Positions 1-8,328 of a stretch of 64,000 nucleotides of DNA are shown here, in pieces. The stretch covers positions 14,726 to 78,725 of the forward strand of contig DAIOEN010000008.1 in NCBI GenBank assembly GCA_036746235.1, in the 5' to 3' direction. A program made the translations under genes and the position numbers. Below the pieces are notes generated by a model that was not told where the DNA came from, made no database searches, and saw only the letters and a program-made list of their open reading frames with translations. Origin of the DNA: CALARM01 sp036746235. GTDB taxonomy: Bacteria > Vulcanimicrobiota > SpSt-956 > JAKJGF01. How positions within the stretch are numbered: the first letter of the stretch is position 1; the number at the start of each line of letters is the position of its first letter.

Positions 1-232
1 TAACAGAATTATAGCAATGTCCGGCAGAAACTTCTGATGGAAAAAATAATTCTATATAATAATATGGCATATTCAAAACCTTTCCGATTTATTATACTAA
101 AATTGATAACCCATTGTCATAAAATCTTTAAAAATTTTTACCGCACATTTTATATATAAATATTTCGTATATAATATATTGAATATTTCGCACAAATTCC
201 ATATAATATTTAATAGAAGGCGGTGTATATTT

Positions 233-472
233 ATGGTTGTCACGTCTACGGATTTTAAAAATAATATAAGAAAATATATGGAACTTTCAAAGAAAGAAAA
301 TATTATAGTTACGAAAAACGGTAAAGATATTGCAAAATTAATAGGTGTAAAAAAAAGTGAAACCCCAGTAACTGATAGCCTTATTGGGATAATAAAAACC
401 TCGGAAGAGATAAATCTGAAACAGGAACGAGAAGAAAGGTTAAAATATTTATTTGAAAATGTCACATATTAA
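233..472 (+). CDS. Phd/YefM-family antitoxin, apparently orphan
   Basis: 79-residue protein. The N-terminal half has the Phd/YefM pattern: a short strand (VVTSTDFKNNI), a helix (KYMELSKKE), then the IIVTKNGKDIAKLI hairpin typical of this DNA-binding antitoxin fold. Members normally repress their own promoter and neutralise a Doc, RelE/YoeB or PIN toxin bound to their C-terminal tail. The start at 233 is preferred over an in-frame ATG at 179 because AGAAGGCGG lies about nine bases upstream and the family begins at this point. No recognisable toxin follows: the next gene, 36 bases on, resembles none of the usual partners. It may be a solitary antitoxin or the remains of a pair. Confidence 0.72.
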   Translation: MVVTSTDFKNNIRKYMELSKKENIIVTKNGKDIAKLIGVKKSETPVTDSLIGIIKTSEEINLKQEREERLKYLFENVTY

Positions 473-508
473 AAAATTTCAAGTATCATGAAAGCCAGGA
501 GATATACA

Positions 509-931
509 ATGAAACTTCCGCCTTTACCTGATGAGTGGATGAAACCGGGAGAAAATCCTGAAAAAACAATAATTTACTGGGAAACCCATATAGAAGAATT
601 AACCTTTATAAGAGAATTTATCGTGGATATATTACTTCAGGACAGAGAATATCTTTCTATTGTATGGAACAGACCGGTTCAGCCTGATTATGATAACGGA
701 TGGGCAAGGATCTGGATTGTTACGCACATATTACAGGATTATAAAGATCTGATTGTAAATGAAAAGCAGTTACCGGCACTGCCGGTTAATATAAAAGAAT
801 TGCTTTTATATTTAGATACCCATCACAATCAGAGAGATATAGCTCTTACAGAGTTAAGCCTCAGAAAACTGATAAGCAGAACTTATGAAGATCTGAGAAA
901 ATTTTACCGTAAAACGGGCTTTTTGCTTTAA
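509..931 (+). CDS. Hypothetical protein, 140 residues, upstream of a zinc-finger protein
   Basis: I do not recognise this protein. It is soluble, has no signal peptide, and looks mostly helical with several Trp residues (DEWMK, YWETH, VWNRP, WARIWIV). The start at 509 is chosen over an ATG at 488 because AGGAG at 497-501 lies seven bases before it. The stop is 14 bases before the next start, and the next gene's Shine-Dalgarno sequence overlaps this stop, so the two are surely co-transcribed. The C-terminal stretch around residues 110-136 (ALTELSLRKLISRTYEDLRKF) faintly recalls sigma-factor region 4. Since the neighbour looks like an anti-sigma zinc-finger protein, a very diverged sigma-like partner is possible, but that is only an inference. 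Confidence 0.6.
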   Translation: MKLPPLPDEWMKPGENPEKTIIYWETHIEELTFIREFIVDILLQDREYLSIVWNRPVQPDYDNGWARIWIVTHILQDYKDLIVNEKQLPALPVNIKELLLYLDTHHNQRDIALTELSLRKLISRTYEDLRKFYRKTGFLL

Positions 932-945
932 GGGGGGTATATAAG

Positions 946-1740
946 ATGAAACACTGTTCGGAAAAAGATTTATTGAACTTTTCAAAAGAAAAAACTCCTC
1001 ATATAGAGGAACATTTAAGAACATGTTCTTCATGTCTGATGAAATATAATTTTTTAACTATGAAAGCCAGGATGAATTCCTATATTGAATATGAAAAAAG
1101 AAAGAAAAAATCCCTCTGTCCATCGGAAGAAGATTTATTCGATTATGCATCGGGGAAAACCTCGGGAGATAAGAAAAAGCAGATGAAAGAACATCTCGCT
1201 GTCTGTGAAACATGTGTGAATATATATTTCGATTTAAAGCCTGTAAATATGAAATCACTGTGGCATTCTGTTGAAGAAGCAATATCAAGAGGGACTGATT
1301 TTGTAAAAAATCTTTATTTTGTACCGGATCTGGCTTACAGCAGAAAAAAATCGGAAGAAAAATCCGATAAGGTAAAGGCTTTTATAGGCGATGAAGTCAG
1401 GATTGAAATTCCTGCAGATAAAGACGGATATCTGACGGTTATACACTGGAACGGAGAAATTCTTTCTCTCCTCTTTCCGAATATTCATGAAAAAGACACC
1501 TCTGTTAAAGGCCGGACAATAAAAATCCTCAGAGGCATGATTGATCCTCCTGCCGGCATACAGTACATTAAAGTATTTATTACAGAAGATAAAATACTGA
1601 ATCCTGAAGAAATGGATTTCAATGATGCAAATTCAGTGATGAAACATATAGAAGGATTTACAAAAGAACTCTCTGAAATTGATGAGAAGAGATGGTCTGA
1701 AAAAATAATTACCTGTGAAGTTTTGGAATTTATCAAATAA
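946..1740 (+). CDS. Double zinc-finger (anti-sigma-like) protein with DUF4384 domain
   Basis: 264 residues. Two copies of a ZAS-like zinc-binding helix pair occupy the first 95 residues: HCSEKDLLNF...HIEEHLRTCSSC and CPSEEDLFDY...KEHLAVCETC, each keeping the His-x3-Cys-x2-Cys signature of anti-sigma zinc fingers. Residues about 135-264 fit DUF4384: DEVRIEIPADKDGYLTVIHW followed by the family's LLFPN element. There is no obvious transmembrane helix between the parts, so it is probably cytoplasmic, unlike many anti-sigma factors. It has a strong AGGGGGG ribosome site at 931-937. ZAS-DUF4384 proteins usually sit next to ECF sigma genes; here the upstream gene is not a clear sigma factor. Function beyond zinc binding and protein interaction is unknown. 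Confidence 0.72.
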   Translation: MKHCSEKDLLNFSKEKTPHIEEHLRTCSSCLMKYNFLTMKARMNSYIEYEKRKKKSLCPSEEDLFDYASGKTSGDKKKQMKEHLAVCETCVNIYFDLKPVNMKSLWHSVEEAISRGTDFVKNLYFVPDLAYSRKKSEEKSDKVKAFIGDEVRIEIPADKDGYLTVIHWNGEILSLLFPNIHEKDTSVKGRTIKILRGMIDPPAGIQYIKVFITEDKILNPEEMDFNDANSVMKHIEGFTKELSEIDEKRWSEKIITCEVLEFIK

Positions 1741-1750
1741 ATTTATCGTA

Positions 1751-1790
1751 AACAAAAGGGCTGTCTCCCGGCGGAGACAGCCCTTTTGTT
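1751..1790. terminator. Bidirectional intrinsic terminator
   Basis: A perfect 18-bp stem (1751-1768 with 1773-1790) with a CGGC loop. The outer pairs are A/T-rich on both sides, so it can end transcription from the plus-strand gene ending at 1740 and the minus-strand gene ending at 1797. Confidence 0.9.
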
Positions 1791-1796
1791 ATCAAT

Positions 1797-2729
1797 CTAT
1801 TTCTTCAATGCCCGTTTAATATTCTCTATAGACTTCTTCAGTGCATCTTTCATATCACTGTCTTCTTCTGTTTTAGACATTTTTTCCAGAACTTCCAGAG
1901 TTTTTTCGTCACCAATCTTGCCGAGTGTTGTAACTGCAATCATTCTGACAAAAATATTCTTATCCGTCAGAGCTTCTGTAACATACTGAACAGATTTATC
2001 ACTTTTTATCTCTCCCAGTGATCTCACTACAGATGCTCTTATGACGTCACTTTCGCCTTCTTTAAATAACTTAAAAAGCGGTTCTACAGCCTTGCTATCG
2101 CCGAGTAAACCGAGGGATGATATGGCTGAAGTTTTTACTCTCTGATTTTTATCTCCCAGTGATTGACACAAAGGTTCAACTGCTCTTTTATCTTTAAAAT
2201 CTCCTAAAACTCTGGCAGCGGTCATTCTTACTGTTTCGTCCTCATCTTTAAGGCATTCAATTATATAGGGAATAGCTTCCGATGAAAAATCTTTAAGCCT
2301 TCTGAAAGCATATACTGCATCCACTCTTACTCCCCAGTCAGAATCCTTTAAAGCTTTGATAAGCGGTTTTATAGCCTGTTTGTCTTCCAGTTTTCCAAGT
2401 GCTTCTGCTGCAATACTTCTTATATTTTCATTTTTATCATGTTCCAGCACATTAATCAAACATGGCACAGCCCTTTTATCACCCAGATTGCCGAGAGCCC
2501 ATACTGCAGTATGTCTGGTATCATCATCAGAAGACGGATTTTCAAGATCTTCTATGAATTTCTTTACCTTCCGGCTCATAGGAAGCTCTTCATCAAAGGA
2601 TATACTTTCGGCTTTTGCAATAGAATTAAATGAATGTCTGTAATTGCCTCCTGAAAATACAGGAAATAAAGTTAAAAGGAAAGAGAATAATACTAATAAT
2701 ATAGAGTATTTAAAAATGTTTTTCTTCAC
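1797..2729 (-). CDS. Exported HEAT-repeat protein
   Basis: 310 residues. An N-terminal hydrophobic segment (residues about 8-25, ILLVLFSFLLTLFPVF) acts as a signal peptide or membrane anchor. From about residue 60 there are roughly seven HEAT/PBS-lyase-type repeats of about 31 residues, each with the A-A-x-A-L-G-x-[LI]-x-D-x-x-A-[VI]-x-x-L pattern (for example WALGNLGDKRAVPCLINVL). Such repeats form a right-handed solenoid that binds other proteins; no catalytic residues are seen. The start is a GTG at 2729, preceded by AAGGAG at six to seven bases. It begins 19 bases after the regulator gene (2749-3708) on the same strand, so the two are probably one operon. Its partner is unknown. Confidence 0.82.
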   Translation of the reverse strand: MKKNIFKYSILLVLFSFLLTLFPVFSGGNYRHSFNSIAKAESISFDEELPMSRKVKKFIEDLENPSSDDDTRHTAVWALGNLGDKRAVPCLINVLEHDKNENIRSIAAEALGKLEDKQAIKPLIKALKDSDWGVRVDAVYAFRRLKDFSSEAIPYIIECLKDEDETVRMTAARVLGDFKDKRAVEPLCQSLGDKNQRVKTSAISSLGLLGDSKAVEPLFKLFKEGESDVIRASVVRSLGEIKSDKSVQYVTEALTDKNIFVRMIAVTTLGKIGDEKTLEVLEKMSKTEEDSDMKDALKKSIENIKRALKK

Positions 2730-2748
2730 ACCGGTCTCCTTTCAAATA

Positions 2749-3708
2749 TTAAAAACTTGAAGGTGTAGTTACCCATATGGCTTCTACATCTTCCTGGCCT
2801 ACATTTTTCCAGCTGTAAGAAAGAGAAGAATCCAGATGTACACTGTCACCCTTCTCCAGGACATACCTGTTATTGCCGAAATTAAGCTCTAACTTTCCTG
2901 AAATAACTATTCCAAATTCTTCACCTTCCGGATGATAAAAATTCTGTAATGAACAGTTACCTACTTTAAATTTTATATACATAGGCTGGAGCTTGTTATT
3001 TTCCGATCTTTTGGAAAGTAACTCAATAGTAATGCCTTTTTTACCGGAAGGTATAGCCTGTCTCTGGTCATTTCTCATAATAGAAATTCTCTTCACACTG
3101 TTGTCTTCAAAAAACTGAACTATGCTGACATCCAAAGCTCTTGCAATCTTATCAAGACTGGCTATGGACGGAGAAATTTTACTGTTTTCAACCTGAGAGA
3201 GAAGGCTGTTGGAAAGACCTGTTCTTCTGGACATCTGCCTGATAGATACGCCCTTTTGTTTTCTCAGGTCTCTTATCTTCTTACCAATATCTTCTATAAG
3301 ATTATCGACTTCTTTATTAATAAGATTTTTTTCATCTATAATCTTTTCAAGGGTAGATCTTATGTCATCTATCTTAAAAGGTTTCTGTATATAATCATAT
3401 GCTCCATGTTTTAACATATCTACAGCACTTTCCAGTGACGGACATCCGGTAAGAATAAGTATGTTTATATCATTATCAATCTCTTTTATTTCTTTAAAAA
3501 CCTCGGTACCATCTATATCAGGTAATTTCAGATCGAGTATAACTATATGATATATATCCTCTTTTACCATATGTACCGCATCAAGACCGCATGAAGCAAC
3601 AGACACAGTATAACCTTCTGTTATCAATAAATCTTCCAGAAATGTACTTACATCTTCATCATCTTCTACAAGCAAGATATGAATAGATTCTTTGTTAATC
3701 TCTATCAC
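2749..3708 (-). CDS. Response regulator: receiver - XRE-type HTH - cupin fusion
   Basis: 319 residues in three parts. Residues 8-125 are a receiver domain with acidic pocket E15-D16-D17, phospho-acceptor D59 (LDLKLPD), T87 and K109. Residues about 140-197 are an XRE/Cro HTH (IRDLRKQKGVSIRQMSRRTG...LLSQVENSKISPS). Residues about 230-318 are a small cupin (FYHPEGEEFGIVISGKLEL...LEKGDSVHLDS). XRE-cupin regulators normally sense a small molecule through the cupin; here a phosphorylation input has been added in front. No histidine kinase is nearby. The listed start is a GTG that overlaps the strong AGGAGGTGAT ribosome site. Spacing would suit an ATT codon at 3699 better, so the true start is uncertain by three codons. 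Confidence 0.88.
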   Translation of the reverse strand: MIEINKESIHILLVEDDEDVSTFLEDLLITEGYTVSVASCGLDAVHMVKEDIYHIVILDLKLPDIDGTEVFKEIKEIDNDINILILTGCPSLESAVDMLKHGAYDYIQKPFKIDDIRSTLEKIIDEKNLINKEVDNLIEDIGKKIRDLRKQKGVSIRQMSRRTGLSNSLLSQVENSKISPSIASLDKIARALDVSIVQFFEDNSVKRISIMRNDQRQAIPSGKKGITIELLSKRSENNKLQPMYIKFKVGNCSLQNFYHPEGEEFGIVISGKLELNFGNNRYVLEKGDSVHLDSSLSYSWKNVGQEDVEAIWVTTPSSF

Positions 3709-3756
3709 CTCCTGTTGAAAAAATATAGTAGTATAAAAAAATACTCCTAATTAACT

Positions 3757-3784
3757 ATTATAGTCAGTTTCATAACAATCAATA
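3757..3784 (-). promoter_or_regulatory. Candidate promoter for the receiver-HTH-cupin gene
   Basis: On the minus strand: TATTGA (3779-3784), 16-base spacer, TATAAT (3757-3762). The -10 box is perfect, the -35 box weak. It would give a leader of about 50 bases. Confidence 0.35.
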
Positions 3785-3843
3785 ATTAATAAAAAGCAAA
3801 AAACAAATAGTAAATAATGAACTGTGAGAAATGTCCCGTTTTT

Positions 3844-3864
3844 TTTCACTTTTCACTTTTCACT
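3844..3864. repeat. Three tandem heptamers TTTCACT
   Basis: Three exact copies of TTTCACT in the 220-base gap between the regulator and the aminotransferase gene, preceded by a T run. The same unit occurs at 8282-8309 and in inverted form at 8236-8263. Confidence 0.85.
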
Positions 3865-3929
3865 CCAATGAAATATACTATAAAAACACAGATAAAGTAT
3901 ACTAAAATTATTCTATAATTGCAAGTATT

Positions 3930-5597
3930 TTATATACCTGACAGATTAACTGCATAAAAATAACATAATTTTTCTAGTCTCTCGTCCAGGGAAATAAACT
4001 TTATATGTTCCGGCAGACTTTCTGCTATTTCACGGGCCTTATCCAGATAGGATCTATATAAAAATTTCTTATCTATTACTTCGTCTGTTTCTGGCGTATC
4101 TTTATGAACCAGTGCCTGACGGAGTGAAAATTCCGGCATAATTTTTTTAAATTCCTTATGATGCCAGTCGCCTGTAAGGATATTAAATTCGTATAAACCC
4201 AGGAATCTTTCTCCGTATCTGGAGATAAAATCTATTGTATCCATAATAAAATCCAGATCTGTATCATCAAGGGTATAATGAAGATTTATTCTTGCCCATC
4301 CGGGTTTCAAACCATTGTAACCCTGACTGACAACCTCTCTGTATCGTGTGGAAGTAGCAAGATCTATACCGAGTAAATAATGTCCGTAAGGGCCGGCGCA
4401 GGAACAGCCTGCCCTGCTCTGTATACCGAAGAGATCGTTCTGTAATTTGGAAATATACTTGGGATGAAAATACCTGTTTCTATGTTTTATATTAAATGAA
4501 ACAATGGCTATACGATTTTCATATCCTTCAGGCCCCAGGATCTCAATAAGAGGATTATGTTTCCACTGTTCATAAAAATGTTTGAGATTATGCTTTTCTC
4601 TTTCATGTATTGTATTAATACCTATATAATCCTTAACCTGTAAAGAAAGGGCTGTTCTGAGTACCTGAACTATGCCGGGAGTGCCAGGTTTTTCTCTTTC
4701 TTCTATATCAGTAAGAAAATCATGTTCTTCAGTGTTTACATAAGCAACTGTGCCGCCTCCTCCGAAGGTGGGGGAAAGAGTTCTGTCATATATTTTTTCA
4801 TGAAACATAAGAACTCCGCTTGAACCGGGGCCACCAAGGAATTTATGAGGGGAAAAGAATATGCCGTCAAAATAAGATTTACTGTCTTTATGTATATTAA
4901 CCGGAATATATGGAGCACAGGCAGCAAAATCAAAGAAAATCAGACAGTCATGTTCATGGGCTATTTCAGCCAGTTTATAAACATCTGTCTTAACACCTGT
5001 CACATTTGACGCAGCAGACAGGGAAGCTATTTTCATTCTTCCCTCCCATCTCGTATCTTCAAGCTTTTTTATAAAATCTTCTACCGACAGTTCACCGCGG
5101 CTGTCAAGTCTTACAGGTATGACCTCACAGAAACCTTCTCTCCAGGAAACAAGGTTAGAATGATGTTCATAAGGCCCTACAAAAACAACCGGTTTCTTAA
5201 TATTACATTTTTTTATACAGTCATTCAGATCGCGAAAGACCTTTTTAAAACTCGGGGAAATATAAAGGCCGAGAATTTCCATCAGCTTCTGTATGGCTGC
5301 TGTCGTACCTGTACCTGTAAAAATTACATGATAATCATCTGTAGCATTAACAGCTTTTTTAATAATATGTTCTGCTTCAAAAAATCTCCTGGTAGTAAGC
5401 CATCCTGTTTCATCATCTTCCGTGTGGGTATTGGCATAATCTTTCTGAAGTTCCAGAAGGTATCGTTCAATAAAGTAGAGATTTCTTCCCGATGCCGTAT
5501 AATCAAGATATAACATTAACCTTTTCCCGAAAGGTGTTTCTATAAAATGATTGGCACCTGTTATCTGAGATCTTATATAATCCAGTTCTTTACTCAT
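3930..5597 (-). CDS. Class V PLP-dependent aminotransferase, cysteine-desulfurase-like
   Basis: 555 residues, clearly longer than NifS/SufS enzymes (about 400), with the extra length at the C-terminus (roughly residues 450-555). The fold-type I core shows FTGTGTTAAIQ near residue 95 (PLP phosphate binding), FFDFAACAPY near 220, the PLP lysine in SPHKFLGGPGS near 250, and a C-terminal motif RAGCSCAGPYGHYLLG near 399. The last matches the RxGxxCAxP loop where desulfurases keep the catalytic Cys. It may therefore release sulfur or selenium from cysteine or selenocysteine, but the substrate is not proven. The start at ATG 5597 is used; a TTG at 5603 is closer to AAGGA and is an alternative. It lies 59 bases after leucyl-tRNA synthetase on the same strand. 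Confidence 0.85.
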   Translation of the reverse strand: MSKELDYIRSQITGANHFIETPFGKRLMLYLDYTASGRNLYFIERYLLELQKDYANTHTEDDETGWLTTRRFFEAEHIIKKAVNATDDYHVIFTGTGTTAAIQKLMEILGLYISPSFKKVFRDLNDCIKKCNIKKPVVFVGPYEHHSNLVSWREGFCEVIPVRLDSRGELSVEDFIKKLEDTRWEGRMKIASLSAASNVTGVKTDVYKLAEIAHEHDCLIFFDFAACAPYIPVNIHKDSKSYFDGIFFSPHKFLGGPGSSGVLMFHEKIYDRTLSPTFGGGGTVAYVNTEEHDFLTDIEEREKPGTPGIVQVLRTALSLQVKDYIGINTIHEREKHNLKHFYEQWKHNPLIEILGPEGYENRIAIVSFNIKHRNRYFHPKYISKLQNDLFGIQSRAGCSCAGPYGHYLLGIDLATSTRYREVVSQGYNGLKPGWARINLHYTLDDTDLDFIMDTIDFISRYGERFLGLYEFNILTGDWHHKEFKKIMPEFSLRQALVHKDTPETDEVIDKKFLYRSYLDKAREIAESLPEHIKFISLDERLEKLCYFYAVNLSGI

Positions 5598-5626
5598 AAG
5601 CAAACAAAATCCTTTCGATAAATCTG

Positions 5627-5648
5627 AGCAGTGGCCTTTGCCACTGCT
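5627..5648 (-). other. Hairpin between leucyl-tRNA synthetase and aminotransferase genes
   Basis: A 9-bp perfect stem (5627-5635 with 5640-5648) around a 4-base loop, between the two genes. It is not followed by a T run, so it is more likely an RNA-stability element or a weak pause site than a terminator. Confidence 0.5.
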
Positions 5649-5656
5649 GATTTACT

Positions 5657-8065
5657 TTAAGCCACTATATTCAGAAGTCTGTCAGGAACATAAATAGTTT
5701 TCCTGATTGTTTTACCTTCAGTAAATTTCTTTACTCTGTCCATTTCAAGAGCCATACCAAGAAGTGTATCCTTGTCAATTCCCGGTTCAACTTCAACAGT
5801 ACCTCTAAGTTTTCCGTTTACCTGTATTGAAATGGTGATAACAGTATCTTTTGCAAGATTTTCATCATAAGAAGGCCACGGCTGTTCTGCCGCAAGTTTC
5901 TTATCATCAACAACCTTCTCCCATATTTCACAGGCAATATGAGGAGCAAAGGGATATAAGAGTAAAGTAAGTATTTCCATCATTTTTACCGGTATTTTCT
6001 TCATAGAAGTAAGATGATTTGTATAGGTCATTATTTCAGATACTGACGTATTGTATTTCATCTTTTCTATTCTGTCGCTCACATGTTTTACAGTCTTATG
6101 AATGAGCCGGAGATTTTCTTCACTGACTTCTGCTTTTCTGTCTACTTTTTCCATAAGGTTCCATACTCTGTTTAAAAATTTATATACTCCTATAACTCCG
6201 TTCGGATCCCAGAAAGAAACCTGATCAAATACACCCATAAACATTTCATAGACTCTGAAGGTATCGGCACCGAATTCCTGAACTATATCATCAGGGTTTA
6301 CCACATTTCCTCTGGATTTGGACATTTTCTCTCCGTCAGAGCCTAAGATCATGCCATGAGACGTTCTCTTTTTATATGGTTCACTGCATGACAGAAGTCC
6401 TTCGTCATAAAGGAATTTATGCCAGAATCTGGAATAAAGAAGATGAAGTGTGGTATGTTCCATACCGCCGTTATACCAGTCTACAGGCATCCAGTAATCC
6501 AGTTTTTCTCTGGAAGCAAATTCACTGTCATTTTTCGGGTCCAAATAACGAAGGAAATACCAGGAAGAACCGGCCCACTGTGGCATTATATCAGTTTCTC
6601 TTTTTGCATCTCCTCCGCAACAGGGACATATCGTATGTACCCATTCCTTTACGGAAGAAAGAACAGTTTCTCCCGATTCCGGAGGGATGAAATTATCCAC
6701 TTCAGGGAGCACTACAGGCAATTCTTCTTCAGGAACAGGGACGAAACCGCATTTTTTACATTCTACCAGGGGAATAGGTTCACCCCAGTAACGCTGTCTT
6801 GAAAAAACCCAGTCTCTCAATTTATAATTTACCTTGCTTCCCCCCAGATGTTTCTCTTCCAGCCAGGCAATCATTTTATCTATTGCATCCTTTACGGTCA
6901 TGCCGTTTAAGAAATCCGAATTTACGAGTATTCCTTCATCTGTATCGGTATAGGCTTCTTTTTCTATATCTCCACCTGCTATAACCTCTACAACAGGAAG
7001 GTTGAACTTTTTTGCGAATTCATAATCTCGAGTGTCATGGGCAGGAACACCCATTATGGCTCCCGTGCCGTAAGACATAAGGATATAATCTGATATCCAG
7101 AGAGTGATTTCTTTATTATTTGCAGGGTTTATGGCATGGATGCCTTTAAGGTGCACACCTGTTTTATCTTTACTCATTTCAGTTCTCTCAAAATCCGATT
7201 TATTCGCCGCTTTTTCTCTGTATTCTTTTACTTCTTTGTAATTTGTTATCATCCCTGATAATTCTTCAATCAGAGGATGTTCAGGAGAGAGAACCATATA
7301 GGTTGCGCCGAATATGGTATCTGCCCTGCTTGTAAAAATCTTTATAATTTTATCCGTATCTTTCACGGGAAAATCTATTTCAGCTCCGTAGCTTTTACCT
7401 ATCCAGTTTATCTGCTGTGCCTTAATCTTTTCCAGATAATCTACATTATCGAGATCACTTATCAATCTGTCCGCATATTCGGTAATTTTAAGCATCCACT
7501 GTTTTCTTTGCTTTTTTATTACTTCTCCTTCGCATCTTTCACATCTGTTATTGACCACTTCTTCATTTGCAAGACCGACTTTACAGGAAGTGCACCAGTT
7601 AATAGGCATATCTGACTTGTAGGCGAGGCCTTTCCTGAACAAACGAAGAAATATCCACTGAGTCCATTTATAGTAATCAGGGTCAGAAGTTCTCACTTCT
7701 CTGGACCAGTCAAAGGAAAGCCCCAGGGCTTTAAGTTGTCTTGTGAAATTATTTATATTGTCATCTGTAGATTTCTTGGGGTTTATACCTGTTTTTATGG
7801 CATAATTCTCTGCCGGGAGGCCGAAAGAATCAAAACCTATAGGATAAAGAACATTGAAACCTTCCATCCTTCTCTTTCTGGCAAGTATATCAAGAGCAGT
7901 ATAGCTTCTCGGATGTCCCACATGAAGACCCTGTGCGGAAGGGTAAGGGAATTCTATTAAAATATAGATTTTTTGCTTTGAAAAATCATCACGTGCTTCA
8001 TATATTTTCTTTTCTTCCCATATTTTCTGCCATTTACTTTCTATTTCCTTAAAGGGGTAACTCAT
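5657..8065 (-). CDS. leuS: Leucyl-tRNA synthetase
   Basis: 802 residues, close to the Bacillus enzyme (about 804) and shorter than that of E. coli (860). This cytosolic class I enzyme charges tRNA-Leu. The HIGH signature is HVGH at residues 48-51 within FPYPSAQGLHVGH; KMSKS lies near residue 580 (GEKMSKSRGN). Zinc-type cysteine pairs appear at CTSC/CERC and CKKC/CPCC. The CP1 editing domain is present (GTGAIMGVPAHDTRDYEFA), so proofreading is expected. The ATG at 8065 follows AAGGTGAT at good spacing; a TTG two codons upstream is less likely. It heads a probable two-gene unit with the class V aminotransferase. No T-box-like structure is obvious upstream. Confidence 0.97.
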   Translation of the reverse strand: MSYPFKEIESKWQKIWEEKKIYEARDDFSKQKIYILIEFPYPSAQGLHVGHPRSYTALDILARKRRMEGFNVLYPIGFDSFGLPAENYAIKTGINPKKSTDDNINNFTRQLKALGLSFDWSREVRTSDPDYYKWTQWIFLRLFRKGLAYKSDMPINWCTSCKVGLANEEVVNNRCERCEGEVIKKQRKQWMLKITEYADRLISDLDNVDYLEKIKAQQINWIGKSYGAEIDFPVKDTDKIIKIFTSRADTIFGATYMVLSPEHPLIEELSGMITNYKEVKEYREKAANKSDFERTEMSKDKTGVHLKGIHAINPANNKEITLWISDYILMSYGTGAIMGVPAHDTRDYEFAKKFNLPVVEVIAGGDIEKEAYTDTDEGILVNSDFLNGMTVKDAIDKMIAWLEEKHLGGSKVNYKLRDWVFSRQRYWGEPIPLVECKKCGFVPVPEEELPVVLPEVDNFIPPESGETVLSSVKEWVHTICPCCGGDAKRETDIMPQWAGSSWYFLRYLDPKNDSEFASREKLDYWMPVDWYNGGMEHTTLHLLYSRFWHKFLYDEGLLSCSEPYKKRTSHGMILGSDGEKMSKSRGNVVNPDDIVQEFGADTFRVYEMFMGVFDQVSFWDPNGVIGVYKFLNRVWNLMEKVDRKAEVSEENLRLIHKTVKHVSDRIEKMKYNTSVSEIMTYTNHLTSMKKIPVKMMEILTLLLYPFAPHIACEIWEKVVDDKKLAAEQPWPSYDENLAKDTVITISIQVNGKLRGTVEVEPGIDKDTLLGMALEMDRVKKFTEGKTIRKTIYVPDRLLNIVA

Positions 8066-8110
8066 AAACAATCACCTTTTCTGAGAATTTTATACTAAAA
8101 ATACTGGCTC

Positions 8111-8140
8111 ATTCTAGCAGAAAAACAATGGCTTTGTAAA
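8111..8140 (-). promoter_or_regulatory. Candidate promoter for leuS
   Basis: On the minus strand: TTTACA (8135-8140), 18-base spacer, TAGAAT (8111-8116). Transcription would start about 40 bases before the leuS ATG. Confidence 0.5.
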
Positions 8141-8156
8141 GGGAAACTTTAAAGTC

Positions 8157-8184
8157 GTGACGGATAACGCGTAATGCGTGACGG
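8157..8184. repeat. Heptamer-phased repeat (GTGACGG type)
   Basis: Four consecutive 7-base units: GTGACGG, ATAACGC, GTAATGC, GTGACGG. The first and last are identical and the middle two are related. Distinct in sequence from the TTTCACT arrays but with the same period. Confidence 0.65.
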
Positions 8185-8206
8185 GAGGTTAAGTTCTTCT
8201 GTCTGC

Positions 8207-8235
8207 TTGCTTTTCTAAGGATGTTATCCTATAAT
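8207..8235 (+). promoter_or_regulatory. Candidate promoter for the beta-propeller gene
   Basis: TTGCTT (8207-8212), 17-base spacer, TATAAT (8230-8235). The predicted transcript would begin inside or just after the left arm of the heptamer inverted repeat at 8236-8309. Confidence 0.45.
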
Positions 8236-8309
8236 AGTGAAAAGTGAATAGTGAGTAGTGAATAGAAGCAGCAAGTATTTTTTTCACTTTTCACTTTTCA
8301 CTTTTCACT
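8236..8309. repeat. Inverted pair of heptamer arrays in the 5' leader of the beta-propeller gene
   Basis: Left arm 8236-8263: four units AGTGAAA, AGTGAAT, AGTGAGT, AGTGAAT. Right arm 8282-8309: four exact TTTCACT units. The arms are about 24/28 complementary across an 18-base loop, so the RNA can fold into a long hairpin. It ends five bases before the AAGAGGAGG ribosome site (8314-8322). Confidence 0.8.
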
Positions 8310-8328
8310 GATTAAGAGGAGGTTTTCT

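Noticed and set aside
97..465. 122-codon minus-strand ORF opposite the Phd-type antitoxin
   Set aside because: Antisense to a recognisable antitoxin, low-complexity hydrophobic translation, no family resemblance.
5627..5648. Hairpin as a terminator of leuS
   Set aside because: No T run follows it in the direction of transcription.
8066..8240. T-box leader for leuS
   Set aside because: No T-box consensus, specifier hairpin or antiterminator could be seen; the predicted leader is only about 40 bases.
8236..8309. CRISPR-like repeat array
   Set aside because: Units are only 7 bases, contiguous and without spacers.
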